DNA of 64,000 nucleotides from Rhodobacterales bacterium RIFCSPHIGHO2_02_FULL_62_130 (GCA_001828855.1 MHZT01000024.1:16079-80078); one strand, 5' to 3'; shown: positions 36,562-45,861, counted from the first letter of the stretch. Translations and numbers: made by a program. The notes: a model not told the origin generated them from the letters alone.

Positions 36562-37064
36562 TGCGGAGGGACGTTCTTCTGGCGGCCGTAGCCGCCGTCA
36601 CCTTTTCCCTGACGGGGTTCGTTGGAGCGGAGGATCTTTCAACCGTCAGCGATGTTGATCTGCTCAAGCAGACCCGGGAAGCCGTCGGGGTGCAGGATGC
36701 CGATCTTGCTTTGGAACTCCTGACCGAGATGCAGCGGCGCGGGACGGGGATTTTCACAGGAGCCGAGAAGGTGGCCTGTGAGGAATCCATCGATTTACCT
36801 GCCGGGATCACCGATTGGCGGTTCAAAGGCGCCGCAAGGCAGGCTTACATCACTTCGGCCAAGAAACGGCAGCTTGCCAATGAGACCTGCGGCTGCCTCT
36901 TCACGGATTATCCGTTCGAGGCCTTCACCACCGAGGTCTTGGGCAAATCTGTAGCTGATCTGACCGACGCTGATCGCGCGGCGCTCGAAGTCTACCTCGC
37001 TGCGGAGCAGCGCGATGTCGAAGGCCGCTACCGCGCCCTTGAGAAATCCTGTCGGACAAATTGA
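36561..37064 (+). CDS. Secreted hypothetical protein within the virB operon
   Basis: This 167-residue protein has a signal peptide (RRDVLLAAVAAVTFSLTGFV). The mature part has five cysteines, including the close pair TCGC, with KVACEESIDLPAG and LEKSCRTN. The start overlaps the virB5 stop (TGATG), so it is co-translated. I do not recognise the family. Its conserved place between virB5 and virB6 points to a periplasmic role in pilus assembly or disulfide-dependent stability. Confidence 0.6.
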   Translation: MRRDVLLAAVAAVTFSLTGFVGAEDLSTVSDVDLLKQTREAVGVQDADLALELLTEMQRRGTGIFTGAEKVACEESIDLPAGITDWRFKGAARQAYITSAKKRQLANETCGCLFTDYPFEAFTTEVLGKSVADLTDADRAALEVYLAAEQRDVEGRYRALEKSCRTN

Positions 37065-37067
37065 TCC

Positions 37068-38087
37068 ATGGCCATCATTGCCGACATCCTGACCCAAGTG
37101 GACGCCGCCGCGGCGGCGGTCGGAGCCACGGCTTTTGATGCGGTTGCGGTGGAGATTGTGCCAGTTTTCCGCATCGGGTCGGTGTTGGTGGTAGCGCTGG
37201 TCGGCGTCAACTTGATGGCGCAGGCGGTGCCCATGACGCTCCGAAACGGGCTCGGCCTGATGGTCCGGATCGCCGTCGCCTCGGCCTTTCTGTCGTCCTG
37301 GACCAACTTCAACGCTGTCTACGGTGTGCTGACCAATGCTCCAAGCGAGATAGGTGCCGTGGTGATGAACGCCTTCGGTGGCGGGTCCGGTAACCTCTAT
37401 GACGGGCTGGATTCGCTCTATCTGCAGGCCCTCGATGTCGGCCAGGCAATCAGCCAGAACGGCAGCTACATTACGGGGGCCTTGGCTGGTCTTCTGATGT
37501 TCCTCGTTGCCGCTCTGATGGCCACGGTCTCGATCATCGTGATATCAGCGTCCAAGATCATGATCGGCGTCCTGGTCATCTTCGCCCCGATCGCCATCGC
37601 CTGTACGCTCTTCAAGGTGACGGCAGCGCTCTTCGACCGCTGGGTGAACCTGGCCTTGGGTTTTGCGTTCTACCCGATGCTGACCTCGGGCATGGCAGCT
37701 TTCACCATTGCCATTGCCCGCGATCTCATCCCCGCCTCGCTTACTAATGTCGAGACCATTGGCGATGTACTGAGCTTCGTCGTGGTGACGATGCTCGGCA
37801 CCGGCCTCATGGCCATGGTTCCGACCATCGCCCAATCGCTCGCACAAACCGCAACCGGCCTCAGCGGTGTCGCGAGTTCCACTTTCCGCGCGGCTGACAG
37901 CGTCAAAGGCTATGGCAGGTCCAGCATTGCCGCCGGGATCGGAGCCGGACGTGGTGCTGCAGGGCTGGATGCCGGGGGGCGTCGGCCATCGGACGCGCGC
38001 CTCAATGGCAATGCCGCAGGTCAGATCGGGCGATCAGCGGTGCAGACCGCGATGCGCCTCGCCAGCCGCACCCCGGACAAGAGTTGA
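37068..38087 (+). CDS. virB6: VirB6/TrbL-family polytopic membrane protein
   Basis: This 339-residue protein has six or more hydrophobic helices (SVLVVALVGVNLMAQAVPM, GALAGLLMFLVAALMATVSI, KIMIGVLVIFAPIAIACTLF) and a polar C-terminal tail. This is the VirB6/TrbL plan, the inner-membrane channel of the T4SS. It follows the upstream gene by 3 bases. The late tail (AGIGAGRGAAGLDAGGRRPS) is low-complexity and probably cytoplasmic. Confidence 0.88.
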   Translation: MAIIADILTQVDAAAAAVGATAFDAVAVEIVPVFRIGSVLVVALVGVNLMAQAVPMTLRNGLGLMVRIAVASAFLSSWTNFNAVYGVLTNAPSEIGAVVMNAFGGGSGNLYDGLDSLYLQALDVGQAISQNGSYITGALAGLLMFLVAALMATVSIIVISASKIMIGVLVIFAPIAIACTLFKVTAALFDRWVNLALGFAFYPMLTSGMAAFTIAIARDLIPASLTNVETIGDVLSFVVVTMLGTGLMAMVPTIAQSLAQTATGLSGVASSTFRAADSVKGYGRSSIAAGIGAGRGAAGLDAGGRRPSDARLNGNAAGQIGRSAVQTAMRLASRTPDKS

Positions 38088-38120
38088 GCCCCCAATATGC
38101 CGAGTAACGGAGGAACGCCG

Positions 38121-38780
38121 ATGGAGGCGCATGGATTTGATGTCGATCTCATTCTCGAGCCGCGCCTCTCGGCCCGGCGTGCCTGGGCGGTTGCCGGTGG
38201 GGCAGGGGCCCTCAGCCTCGTTCTGGCTACGGCCCTCGTGCTGATCCTGCCGCTGAAGGAAACCCAGGTCTTTACCGTGCTGGTGGATCGCCAGACCGGC
38301 GATGCCGAAAAGGTGCTGCAGGTGGCCCCGACCGGCATCGAGGATCAGGAAGCGGTGAAGCAGAGCTTGCTCGTGGCTTATGTCTCCGACCGCGAAGGCT
38401 ATTTCCTGCCCGGCATCCAAGCCCGGCTCGAAAGCGTGCAGCGCCGTTCGACGGCAGGAGCGGAGGAAAGTCTGCGGCTCCTCTGGTCCAAAGGCGGCGG
38501 CAACGCGGCCTATCCGCCCGATGTCTATGGTCCGGGGGCGGAAGTTTCCGTGACGGTGCGCCGGATTACCTTCCTTGCGCCGAATGTGGCCCAAGTCCGC
38601 TTCCTCAAGACCCTGCGCAAGACGAGGCAGGAACCAGTGACCCAGCCCTTCGTGGCCACGGTCGAATTCGCCTTCGCACCCAAGACCGAACGGTCCCTCG
38701 CCCATGTCTGGGAAAACCCGCTGGGTTTCACCGTCTCCTCCTACCGCGTCGATGCCGAAACCCTGGAGTCCAACCCATGA
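38121..38780 (+). CDS. virB8: VirB8 assembly factor
   Basis: This 219-residue bitopic protein starts at the ATG at 38121, preceded by GGAGGAACGCC; an earlier ATG at 38097 has no such site. One membrane helix (AVAGGAGALSLVLATALVLI) is followed by a periplasmic domain (VLVDRQTGDAEKVLQVAPTG, then SLLVAYVSDREGYF), as in VirB8. VirB8 nucleates the T4SS core. It overlaps virB9 by ATGA. Confidence 0.9.
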   Translation: MEAHGFDVDLILEPRLSARRAWAVAGGAGALSLVLATALVLILPLKETQVFTVLVDRQTGDAEKVLQVAPTGIEDQEAVKQSLLVAYVSDREGYFLPGIQARLESVQRRSTAGAEESLRLLWSKGGGNAAYPPDVYGPGAEVSVTVRRITFLAPNVAQVRFLKTLRKTRQEPVTQPFVATVEFAFAPKTERSLAHVWENPLGFTVSSYRVDAETLESNP

Positions 38781-39526
38781 CCCGCAGATCTTTCCTCCTT
38801 CTCGGGCTTCTGACGTCGACCCTAGTCCTGGCATGGCCAGCCTTCGCCGAGGTGGCCCCCGCTTCGATGGGTGCGGATGCCCGAGTGCGATCGGTGCTCT
38901 ACAGCCCGGTCGATGTCATCCGCCTCGACACGCAGTTGCGGGTGAACACCGCCATTGAGCTTGGGGCAGGGGAACGGATCGACTCCGTGCTCTTGGGCGA
39001 CAGCGAGGCCTTTGAAGTCGAAGTTCTGTCGAACCGCACCACGGTGTCGATCAAACCGGTGATCGGCGGGGCCGAGACAAACATGACGATATACACCGGG
39101 CGACGCACCATCACGCTGGCCATCAGCGAGGGGCGATCGCGGAACCCGACCTTCCGGCTGGTGCTCCGCTATCCCGAGACGGGAGCGGGCAGGGCGGCAA
39201 AGCCTACCGTCGCTTCTGGCTCTCGGGACATCGGCTATGCCTGGTCAGGGGATGAGAAGCTGAAACCGGTCCATATCTGGAATGACGGGCAGGCAACCTA
39301 TTTCGCGTTCGCTCCAGGCCTCAGGCCGTCGATTTTCGGGGTGGATGCCACGGGGCGCGAGGTCACGCTGAATTCCGGGACCCGTGGCAGTATCGTGCGC
39401 GTGCCGGGCTTGCGCGACGAATATTCGATCCGGATTGGCACGGAAGTGCTGTGCATCGAGCATGCGGAGGGCGGGATCACCACGGATCCTGCGCTTCTTG
39501 CCAAACTTCAGGGCTGGGAGTTCTGA
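38777..39526 (+). CDS. virB9: VirB9 core-complex protein
   Basis: This 249-residue periplasmic protein has a signal peptide (LLLGLLTSTLVLAWPAFAEV). The N-terminal half has VIRLDTQLRVNTAIELGAGE and the C-terminal half the beta-rich VirB9 pattern (HIWNDGQATYFAFAPGLRPS, then FGVDATGREVTLN). VirB9 forms the outer-membrane ring with VirB7 and VirB10. One Cys (VLCIEHAEGG) lies near the C-terminus. Confidence 0.92.
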   Translation: MTRRSFLLLGLLTSTLVLAWPAFAEVAPASMGADARVRSVLYSPVDVIRLDTQLRVNTAIELGAGERIDSVLLGDSEAFEVEVLSNRTTVSIKPVIGGAETNMTIYTGRRTITLAISEGRSRNPTFRLVLRYPETGAGRAAKPTVASGSRDIGYAWSGDEKLKPVHIWNDGQATYFAFAPGLRPSIFGVDATGREVTLNSGTRGSIVRVPGLRDEYSIRIGTEVLCIEHAEGGITTDPALLAKLQGWEF

Positions 39527-39527
39527 T

Positions 39528-40850
39528 ATGACCGATCAGCAAAAAACCGAGGCCCAGGCCAATCTCGAGACCGAATACAAGATCGAGCGCCCCAAGCCGA
39601 AGATGACGAAACATCAGAAGATCGGCATGGGCGCGCTACTTGCCGGTGCGAGTATCGCCGCGATCTGGACGATCTGGCCTACGACCCCAGCTATCCCGGA
39701 AGTCGAAACCTCGGCTGTCGAGGAATTCCAGGATCAAGAAGGTGGTTCACCCTTCGGCCCCATCGAATCCGCGCCCAAGGCGGATGGCGGTGATGGCTTT
39801 GCCAATATCGAAGACGAGCTTGCCGCGCAGCGCGAGACCTTGGAGACGCGCAATGCTGCCCTGCAGGGGGAGGTCGATCGGTTGCAGAAAGAACTGGCCG
39901 ACCTCGCTACCCGTGCCGATTCCGAAAAAGATGCCACGTCTAGGGATCTGGCCCTCGCCTTGGAAAAAGCACAGGCCCAAAACCTCGCACTGATCGAAGA
40001 CATGCGCGGCCAGTTTGATCGTGAGATCGCTGCCTTGAAGGCCGAAGCTGACGGCACGAGCGCGGCCGATGCCGAACGGGAATCCGAACTGGCCGCCAAG
40101 CGTGTTGAGCGGGAAGAGCAACTGGCCGCCCGGATCACCTCGCCCTCTGTCGTCTATGATGGGGGCGACAAGTCCGGGGCAGGGGAGGGGGGCATGGGCA
40201 TGCCCGAAGAGGCAACCTCTGGCTCGCGCGACGCCGCAGGTCGGGATTTCGTGCAATCGGGCCGAGAAGCGACCGAGGTCGAGGCAAGCCAGATCATTGC
40301 CAATCCGTCGAACACGGTGCTGCAGGGCACGATGATCGAAGCCACGCTTGAGAACGCAGTGGATTCGAGCCTGCCCGGACAAATCACCGCCATCGTTACA
40401 CGTCCGGTCTGGTCCTTCGATCAGGCGCAGATTCTGGTGCCAGCAGGTTCACGGCTCTTTGGCGAATATTCCTCCGAGGTCGCCATCGGTCAGGGCCGCA
40501 TCCTCGTGGCCTGGACTCGGCTTGTGACGCCGGATGGTCAATCCGTGCAGATGGAAGCTTTCGGGGGGGATGCCCAAGGCCGATCCGGCATCACCGGCAA
40601 GGTCAACAGTCGCTTTGGCCAGCGCTTTGGATCGGCGGCGCTGATTTCGTTGTTGGGGGCGGCGCCCGCTGTCGCTGCCGCGAAATACACCACGGACATC
40701 TCGTCGGACACTGCAGAGAACATCGGTCAAGACCTGAGTTCCGTCATGGGTTCTGCCGTCGAGGCCTATACCAGCCTGCCGCCGATCATCACCGCCGTGC
40801 CCGGGGCCGCCATCACTGTCATGGTCGACCGCGATCTGGAATTCTGGTGA
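39528..40850 (+). CDS. virB10: VirB10 core-complex protein
   Basis: This 440-residue protein starts at the ATG at 39528. A cytoplasmic N-terminus (about 35 residues) is followed by one membrane helix (GMGALLAGASIAAIWTIWPT), a long coiled coil rich in Ala, Glu and Arg (residues 90-190), and the C-terminal beta-barrel/TrbI domain (VLQGTMIEATLENAVDSSLP, then LFGEYSSEVAIGQGRILVAW). VirB10 links inner and outer membrane and senses ATP use. A 13-base gap leads to virB11. Confidence 0.93.
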   Translation: MTDQQKTEAQANLETEYKIERPKPKMTKHQKIGMGALLAGASIAAIWTIWPTTPAIPEVETSAVEEFQDQEGGSPFGPIESAPKADGGDGFANIEDELAAQRETLETRNAALQGEVDRLQKELADLATRADSEKDATSRDLALALEKAQAQNLALIEDMRGQFDREIAALKAEADGTSAADAERESELAAKRVEREEQLAARITSPSVVYDGGDKSGAGEGGMGMPEEATSGSRDAAGRDFVQSGREATEVEASQIIANPSNTVLQGTMIEATLENAVDSSLPGQITAIVTRPVWSFDQAQILVPAGSRLFGEYSSEVAIGQGRILVAWTRLVTPDGQSVQMEAFGGDAQGRSGITGKVNSRFGQRFGSAALISLLGAAPAVAAAKYTTDISSDTAENIGQDLSSVMGSAVEAYTSLPPIITAVPGAAITVMVDRDLEFW

Positions 40851-40863
40851 GGAGGACCCAAAG

Positions 40864-41892
40864 ATGGACGGGCAACCTTCATTTCTTGGAGCCTATCTTT
40901 CCTCCCTTGCACCCGTCCTGCAGCGGGAGGACTTGGTCGAGATCGCAATCAATCCTGACGGCAAGATCTGGATCGAGCGCAAGGGCGGTAGCCACATGGA
41001 GTTGGTTCCGGATCTGGTGATCGACCGGGCGCTGTCGGTAAATCTCGGACAGGCCATCGCCTCCTCGGTGGGAGTGCAGTTCTCCGACAAGAAGCCGACG
41101 GTGTCTGGGAAGATCACGTGGGGCACTACGGCGATCCGGGCGCAGGTCGTGGCGCCGCCCATCGTGGACGGCGGCATGGCGATCACGCTTCGACCGTTCC
41201 AGGTGGCAATGGATGCGCTGATCAAACCGACGCTTCTCCACGGATCGCTGATCGATCTCGATCATCGAAAGCGCGAGCTTGGCAAGGAAGTTCTGGCTCT
41301 GGCCGAAGCGGGTGAGGTGGAGGCCGCGATGCGGCTCTGCGTTCGCAAGCGCCTCAATATGCTGATTTCTGGGGGGACATCGACGGGCAAGACGACCTTC
41401 GCGCGGTCTCTGCTGGCGATGGTCGATCCTGCCGAGCGGCTGGTGACGATCGAGGATGCTTATGAGCTCTTCCCGACACAGTCGAACGTTGTGGCGCTCA
41501 AGGCGGACAGGAATTCGCAAGGGGAGCGGACACCGGCGCGGTTGCTGGAGGCATCGCTGCGGATGCGGCCGGACCGGATCATTCTGGGCGAGTTGCGCGG
41601 GGAGGAGAGCCGGACGTTTCTGGAGGCGATCAACACCGGGCATGGTGGGTCCTTCACGACGATCCATGCAGACACCGCACGGAAGGCCATTGACCGGTTG
41701 GCGATCATGGTGATGGCGGCCGGGCTGGGCATGGGGTTTGAGGAGGTGAAGCGGTACTGCGAGGGCTCGGTGGATCTCGTGGTCCAACTCGAGCGTCGGG
41801 GTGGGGTGCGGGGAGTGGTGGAGATTTGGACGCCATCAAGAAACCATTGCACCGCAGGAATTGTTCCTGCGGTGCCTAATGTATTTACTTAA
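40864..41892 (+). CDS. virB11: VirB11 T4SS ATPase
   Basis: This 342-residue traffic ATPase has Walker A SGGTSTGKTTFARSLL, the later motifs VTIEDAYELF, DRIILGELRGEESRTFLEAI and TTIHADTA, and an N-terminal domain for hexamer formation. It energises substrate delivery and pilus assembly. The last 15 codons run through a 27-base hairpin (41849-41875) and the gene overlaps the convergent cusF-like gene by 8 bases. Beyond VVEIWTPS the final residues seem unlike usual VirB11 ends, so the 3' end may be a junction with the copper island. Confidence 0.93.
   Translation: MDGQPSFLGAYLSSLAPVLQREDLVEIAINPDGKIWIERKGGSHMELVPDLVIDRALSVNLGQAIASSVGVQFSDKKPTVSGKITWGTTAIRAQVVAPPIVDGGMAITLRPFQVAMDALIKPTLLHGSLIDLDHRKRELGKEVLALAEAGEVEAAMRLCVRKRLNMLISGGTSTGKTTFARSLLAMVDPAERLVTIEDAYELFPTQSNVVALKADRNSQGERTPARLLEASLRMRPDRIILGELRGEESRTFLEAINTGHGGSFTTIHADTARKAIDRLAIMVMAAGLGMGFEEVKRYCEGSVDLVVQLERRGGVRGVVEIWTPSRNHCTAGIVPAVPNVFT
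41849..41875. terminator. Hairpin at the virB11 / copper island convergence
   Basis: A perfect 12-base inverted repeat (GCACCGCAGGAA with complement TTCCTGCGGTGC) with a TTG loop. It sits between two convergent operons, inside the last codons of virB11. Sequence after it, CTAATGTATTTACTT, is T-rich but not a clean T run. It can serve as a bidirectional terminator. Confidence 0.65.
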
Positions 41893-42169
41893 GAGCCGTC
41901 ACGGTCAGTTTGCCATTGACGCGATCGGCGGTGAACTCGATCTCCTTCCCCACTTCCAGTTGTTCTGCCATGGCCGCATCGCCCAGCACGAAGACCATGG
42001 TCATCGCGGGCATTTCCAGATCGACCAGTTCTTCGTGGATCAGCGTGACCTTTCCGGCCTTCTCGTCGATCTTCTTGACCGTGGCCTTGGTGAAGGTGGC
42101 AGCCCAGCTAGCGCCAGAGAGGGCGAAAGACGCGATTGCAGCAGCAGACAGAATGGTACGGATTTTCAT
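41885..42169 (-). CDS. CusF-like periplasmic copper-binding protein
   Basis: This 94-residue protein has a signal peptide (MKIRTILSAAAIASFALSGA) and the CusF fold: THK-like VTLIHEELVDLEMPAMTMVF. Met residues of the MPAMTM motif and the upstream His match the Cu(I)/Ag(I) site of CusF. In Cus systems it delivers metal to the RND pump. A strong AAGGAGAG site precedes the ATG. It is the last gene of the minus-strand Cu operon (copA to cusF) and its 3' end overlaps virB11. Confidence 0.88.
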   Translation of the reverse strand: MKIRTILSAAAIASFALSGASWAATFTKATVKKIDEKAGKVTLIHEELVDLEMPAMTMVFVLGDAAMAEQLEVGKEIEFTADRVNGKLTVTALK

Positions 42170-42192
42170 GATACTCTCCTTGGGGTGAAGGT

Positions 42193-42663
42193 TCAGTTGA
42201 CTGCGACAGGGCTACGCATGCCCGCCTCATAATGCCCGGGCATCAGGCAGGCGAATTCGAAGGTTCCGGCATTGGAGAAGGTCCAGATGATGCTGCCTTT
42301 TTCGCCGGGTTCAAGGCGGACGGCGTTCGGATCGTCGTGCTCCATCTCGGGAAACTTTGCCATCAGTTCCATATGCTCGGCGTTCTTCGGCATTGTATCG
42401 AGGACGAATTCGTGTGGGTTTTCACCCTCGTTCACGATTTCAAATCGGATGGTCTCACCCGCTGCGATGGCCAGATCGCGCGGCTCATAGAGATATTCGC
42501 CATCTTCCGTTTCATACATCCGGACCGTGATCGTGCGGGTCACGTCGGCTGCGATCCCGGGTTGGCCCACTTCCATCTCATCATGGGAGTGGTTGCCGGT
42601 GCCCGCCGCAAAGGCCGCGCCAGCGGTCACGAGAGAAGCGACAATAAGAGACAGAGTTTTCAT
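42193..42663 (-). CDS. Secreted cupredoxin (type 1 copper protein)
   Basis: This 156-residue protein starts at the ATG at 42663 (AAGGAAACG upstream). The signal peptide is MKTLSLIVASLVTAGAAFAA. A short His-rich stretch (GNHSHDEMEVG) precedes a plastocyanin-like domain. The Cu ligands are the His in NPHEFVLD and the C-terminal C/H/M set FACLMPGHYEAGM. Cupredoxins here buffer Cu or pass electrons in the periplasm. It lies 35 bases after the multicopper oxidase gene on the same strand. Confidence 0.88.
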   Translation of the reverse strand: MKTLSLIVASLVTAGAAFAAGTGNHSHDEMEVGQPGIAADVTRTITVRMYETEDGEYLYEPRDLAIAAGETIRFEIVNEGENPHEFVLDTMPKNAEHMELMAKFPEMEHDDPNAVRLEPGEKGSIIWTFSNAGTFEFACLMPGHYEAGMRSPVAVN

Positions 42664-42698
42664 TCGCGTTTCCTTGGTCTGTTTGGTTCGAGAAGGTT

Positions 42699-44051
42699 TC
42701 ACGGCCTGCGCATGGCGGCAGGGTTCGGGGTCAGGACTGTCGCGGGGCTGTCGCTGATGACGGGGCTCGGCACCGCCCCGGTCCATTCGTAGGCTTCGGT
42801 TCCTGGTGGATTTTCATACCAGCCCGGGTCGGCGTAATCGTCGGCAGCAATGCCCTCGCGCACCTTCACGACCGAGAACATGCCGCCCATTTCGATGGGG
42901 CCATGCGGACCCCAGCCGGTCATCATCGGCACGGTATTGGCGGGGATTTCCATCGACATCTCACCCATGTCGGCCATGCCTGCGGTGCCCATCGGCATGT
43001 ATTCGGGCTGGTGCTTCTGGATCAGCTTGGTCAGGCGCGACTTGTCCGCCCCGATGAAGGTCGGCACGTCATGACCCATGGCATTCATGGTGTGGTGCGA
43101 CTTGTGGCAATGGATCGCCCAGTCGCCAGGGTATTTTGCATCGAACTCATAGGCCCGCATCGCCCCTACCGGGATGTCGATCGACACTTCGGGCCAGCGC
43201 GCTTCGGGGCGAACCCAGCCGCCATCGGTGCAGGTCACTTCGAAATCGTAACCATGCATATGGATCGGGTGGTTGGTCATGGTCAGGTTGCCAACCCGTA
43301 CGCGGACCCGATCCCCCTTGTTCACCACCAGTGGGTCGATGCCAGGAAAGACCCGACTATTCCAGGTCCAGAGGTTGAAATCGGTCATCTGCATGACGCG
43401 CGGCATGTAGGTGCCGGGGTCGATATCATAGGCGTTGAGCAGAAAGCAGAAGTCCCGGTCCACCCGCATGAATGCTGGATCTTTCGGGTGCACGATGAAA
43501 AGTCCCATCATGCCCATGGCCATCTGCACCATCTCGTCGGCATGGGGATGATACATGAAGGTGCCGGATTTGATCAGGTCGAACTCGTAGACGAATGTCT
43601 TGCCCGGCGGGATCTGCTTTTGCGACAACCCGCCAACACCGTCCATGCCTGAAGGCAGGATCATGCCGTGCCAGTGAACCGTGGTATGTTCGGGCAGTTT
43701 GTTGGTGACGAAGATCCGCACTCTGTCACCTTCGACCGCTTCGATGGTCGGGCCGATGGACTGGCCGTTATAGCCCCAGAGGTAGGCGATCATGCCCTCG
43801 GCAAGCTCGCGCTCCACCGGTTCGGCGACCAAATGAAATTCCTTGATATTGCCGTTCATCCGGTAGGGAAGCGTCCAACCGTTCAGCGTGACGACCGGGT
43901 TGTAGTCCGGCCCCGATTGGGGGATGAGCGGTTTCTGGGTCTTCGCATCCGTTGCAACCGGTGCTTCCGGCAGACCCATATTGCTGGTCTGCGCCCAAGC
44001 GCCACTGGCGACCAGAGTCGCACCTGCACCAAGAAGTTGGCGTCTGTTCAT
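42699..44051 (-). CDS. Multicopper oxidase (CopA/CueO-like)
   Basis: This 450-residue periplasmic oxidase has a signal peptide (NRRQLLGAGATLVASGAWA) and all four Cu-ligand motifs: HWHGMILP, YHPHADE, HPIHMHG and HCHKSHH. Met-rich segments (MVQMAMGMMG, MADMGEMSME) would bind Cu(I). It oxidises Cu(I) to Cu(II) or phenolic substrates in the periplasm. It is shorter than E. coli CueO and has a distinct order. It follows tolC by 11 bases. A second oxidase, with a longer Met-rich insert, lies at 49848. Confidence 0.92.
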   Translation of the reverse strand: MNRRQLLGAGATLVASGAWAQTSNMGLPEAPVATDAKTQKPLIPQSGPDYNPVVTLNGWTLPYRMNGNIKEFHLVAEPVERELAEGMIAYLWGYNGQSIGPTIEAVEGDRVRIFVTNKLPEHTTVHWHGMILPSGMDGVGGLSQKQIPPGKTFVYEFDLIKSGTFMYHPHADEMVQMAMGMMGLFIVHPKDPAFMRVDRDFCFLLNAYDIDPGTYMPRVMQMTDFNLWTWNSRVFPGIDPLVVNKGDRVRVRVGNLTMTNHPIHMHGYDFEVTCTDGGWVRPEARWPEVSIDIPVGAMRAYEFDAKYPGDWAIHCHKSHHTMNAMGHDVPTFIGADKSRLTKLIQKHQPEYMPMGTAGMADMGEMSMEIPANTVPMMTGWGPHGPIEMGGMFSVVKVREGIAADDYADPGWYENPPGTEAYEWTGAVPSPVISDSPATVLTPNPAAMRRP

Positions 44052-44062
44052 CTGCTGTCTCC

Positions 44063-45550
44063 TTAATGACCTGCTGGTTCTTCGGCAGCTGCAGTTACGC
44101 GGCCACCGCTCGACGGCGCAGTCGCACCGCCACCGCCGTAAAGAACGGCCGTCATATTTGCATCCGCGAGCCAGAAGTCCCGCCGAGCCGAAGCTTCGAG
44201 CAGGTTCGACTGCATCCTCGCCCGCGTGTCGGCCAAAAGTTCAAAGGTATTGGTGATCATGCCGTTGTAGGACAAGAGCGCCTCTTCCTCGATCGTCTCG
44301 CGCAGCGGCAGAACTGTGTCCCGATAGTGCCGGGCAATCTTGTGGGTGCCGGTCCAGGCCAGATGTGCTGCGCGGGCCTCCGATCTGACATTCACTGCCT
44401 TCTGCGCCAGTTGATGCGCGGCCTTCATGTACGCCACCTCTCCCTTCCGCAGGCGGGCCGCACCAGTGTCGAAGATCGGAATCTCGAAAGCCACTTCGAG
44501 GTCAAGGCTGTCGGTCTGGGTGCTGTGACGCTTGCCATCCTCAAGCTCGCGCTCGATCTCGGTGCCTGCTGCCAGCGCGATATCCGACACGATGCGCGTC
44601 CGGTCCGCCAGACGGTAGTCCAGCGCCACCGCTTCCAGCTCCAGCTTTGCCGTCGCAAGATCGACGCGGCCCGCCAGCGCCTCGCTTTCGAAGGCCTTGC
44701 GACCGGCAATGTTCGGCAGGCCCGGCAGGGTGTTTGGCACGAAGTAGTTCAGGTCGGCACCGAACAGACCCAAACTGCGGGTCAGATCCTCTTTAGCAAG
44801 TTTGGCGGCAAGGTCTGCTTGCGCCCTTTGGCCTGCCAGTTCGGCGGCAAAGGCATGTTCGCGAGCTTGATCGTCGCGGCCCAGATAGCCGGTTTTGCCC
44901 AATTCTGCTGCCAGTTCAGAGGCCGCATCTGCAGTCTCTTGTGTCTGGCGTACAAGACTCGCCGCCTCGAATGCCGCGACAGCGGTGATCCACGCTTTTC
45001 GAGTTTCAGTGGCGACCCGCAGGGTTTCTTCTGCTGCCACAAGCTGCGCCTGCCGGAACTGGACATCGGCGATCCGGTTGCGGCTTTTCTGCGTGGTCAG
45101 GGCAAGAAGATTTGCCGCGATGCCGCCCTCCAAAGTACGGAATCCATCAAGACTTTGGCTGCCAATGCCCAACACGCCCAGATGGAGTGACGGATTGGGC
45201 GCAAGCGCCACCTGCCAAGCGTCGGCAGCCGACAGGCCAAGATCGGCATAAGCCGCCTGCAGGCCGCGATTGTTCAACAGAGCGACTTGAACGGCAGTAT
45301 CCGCCGAAATGGTTTTGCCTGCGACCAAAGCCGAAACGCGCTTGGCATTCGCGGCGATGGCCTCGGGGGACTGTAGCCACACCACTTCGGCTCCCGTCGC
45401 ACGCTTGGCGGTCGCCGAAACCGTTGCCAAACCTGCGGAGGGAGATGAAAACCGTGCAATGTCGGAAGTCGGTGTGCAGGCCGCCAACAGAAGCGAGCCG
45501 CTGAGGCTCAAGGCGATAGCGCGGGGGATGACCATGCGAGAGAGGGTCAT
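44063..45550 (-). CDS. TolC-family outer-membrane efflux lipoprotein
   Basis: This 495-residue protein has a lipobox (SGSLLLAACTPT), so the N-terminus is probably lipidated. The two repeats of the TolC/OEP helical-barrel family are present (AALLNNRGLQAAYADLGLS-type in the first half and KAVNVRSEARAAHLAWTG in the second). It likely forms the outer-membrane exit for a Cus-type or other efflux system. It could serve the RND pump at 0.2-4.8 kb, which has no channel of its own. It overlaps the upstream lipoprotein gene by ATGA. Confidence 0.88.
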   Translation of the reverse strand: MTLSRMVIPRAIALSLSGSLLLAACTPTSDIARFSSPSAGLATVSATAKRATGAEVVWLQSPEAIAANAKRVSALVAGKTISADTAVQVALLNNRGLQAAYADLGLSAADAWQVALAPNPSLHLGVLGIGSQSLDGFRTLEGGIAANLLALTTQKSRNRIADVQFRQAQLVAAEETLRVATETRKAWITAVAAFEAASLVRQTQETADAASELAAELGKTGYLGRDDQAREHAFAAELAGQRAQADLAAKLAKEDLTRSLGLFGADLNYFVPNTLPGLPNIAGRKAFESEALAGRVDLATAKLELEAVALDYRLADRTRIVSDIALAAGTEIERELEDGKRHSTQTDSLDLEVAFEIPIFDTGAARLRKGEVAYMKAAHQLAQKAVNVRSEARAAHLAWTGTHKIARHYRDTVLPLRETIEEEALLSYNGMITNTFELLADTRARMQSNLLEASARRDFWLADANMTAVLYGGGGATAPSSGGRVTAAAEEPAGH

Positions 45551-45774
45551 TCATTACCTCCCGCGCCGGGCGCGCTGGCATCATTGACTGCTTGCCAATT
45601 GGCTGGGTCTGTAACTGGTCGCGGCGTGTAGGCGAGTTCCACCGAGGGAAGCGGTGCGGTGATACTGCTCGTCACAGCCGCAGGCGCTACTGAGCCCGCC
45701 GGTGGCAGGGGGACGGACTGGGCGCAAGCACCCACCGCCAGCGGCAAGACAGCCGCCGAAATTCTGAAAAGCAT
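45547..45774 (-). CDS. Small Pro/Ala-rich lipoprotein
   Basis: This 75-residue protein has a lipobox-like AVGACAQS at residues 14-21, so it should be lipidated and exported. The rest is low-complexity (VPLPPAGSVAPAAVTSSIT, TPRPVTDPANWQAVNDA). No function is evident. It overlaps tolC by ATGA and may be an accessory or remnant. Confidence 0.55.
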   Translation of the reverse strand: MLFRISAAVLPLAVGACAQSVPLPPAGSVAPAAVTSSITAPLPSVELAYTPRPVTDPANWQAVNDASAPGAGGNE

Positions 45775-45861
45775 GAGGTTTCCTGATCCTGTATGTGCTT
45801 CCTGTCCCCCAACGAAGGGCGGGGGTTTCAGACGAACATGATCGCGCGAGAGGCGCGAGGA

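Noticed and set aside
30291..41892. Trb-type (IncP) rather than VirB-type conjugation system
   Set aside because: virB8, virB9, virB10 and virB11 order, the virB3/virB4 pair, virD4 and virC1/virC2 fit the VirB/D4 plan; no trb-specific gene order was seen.
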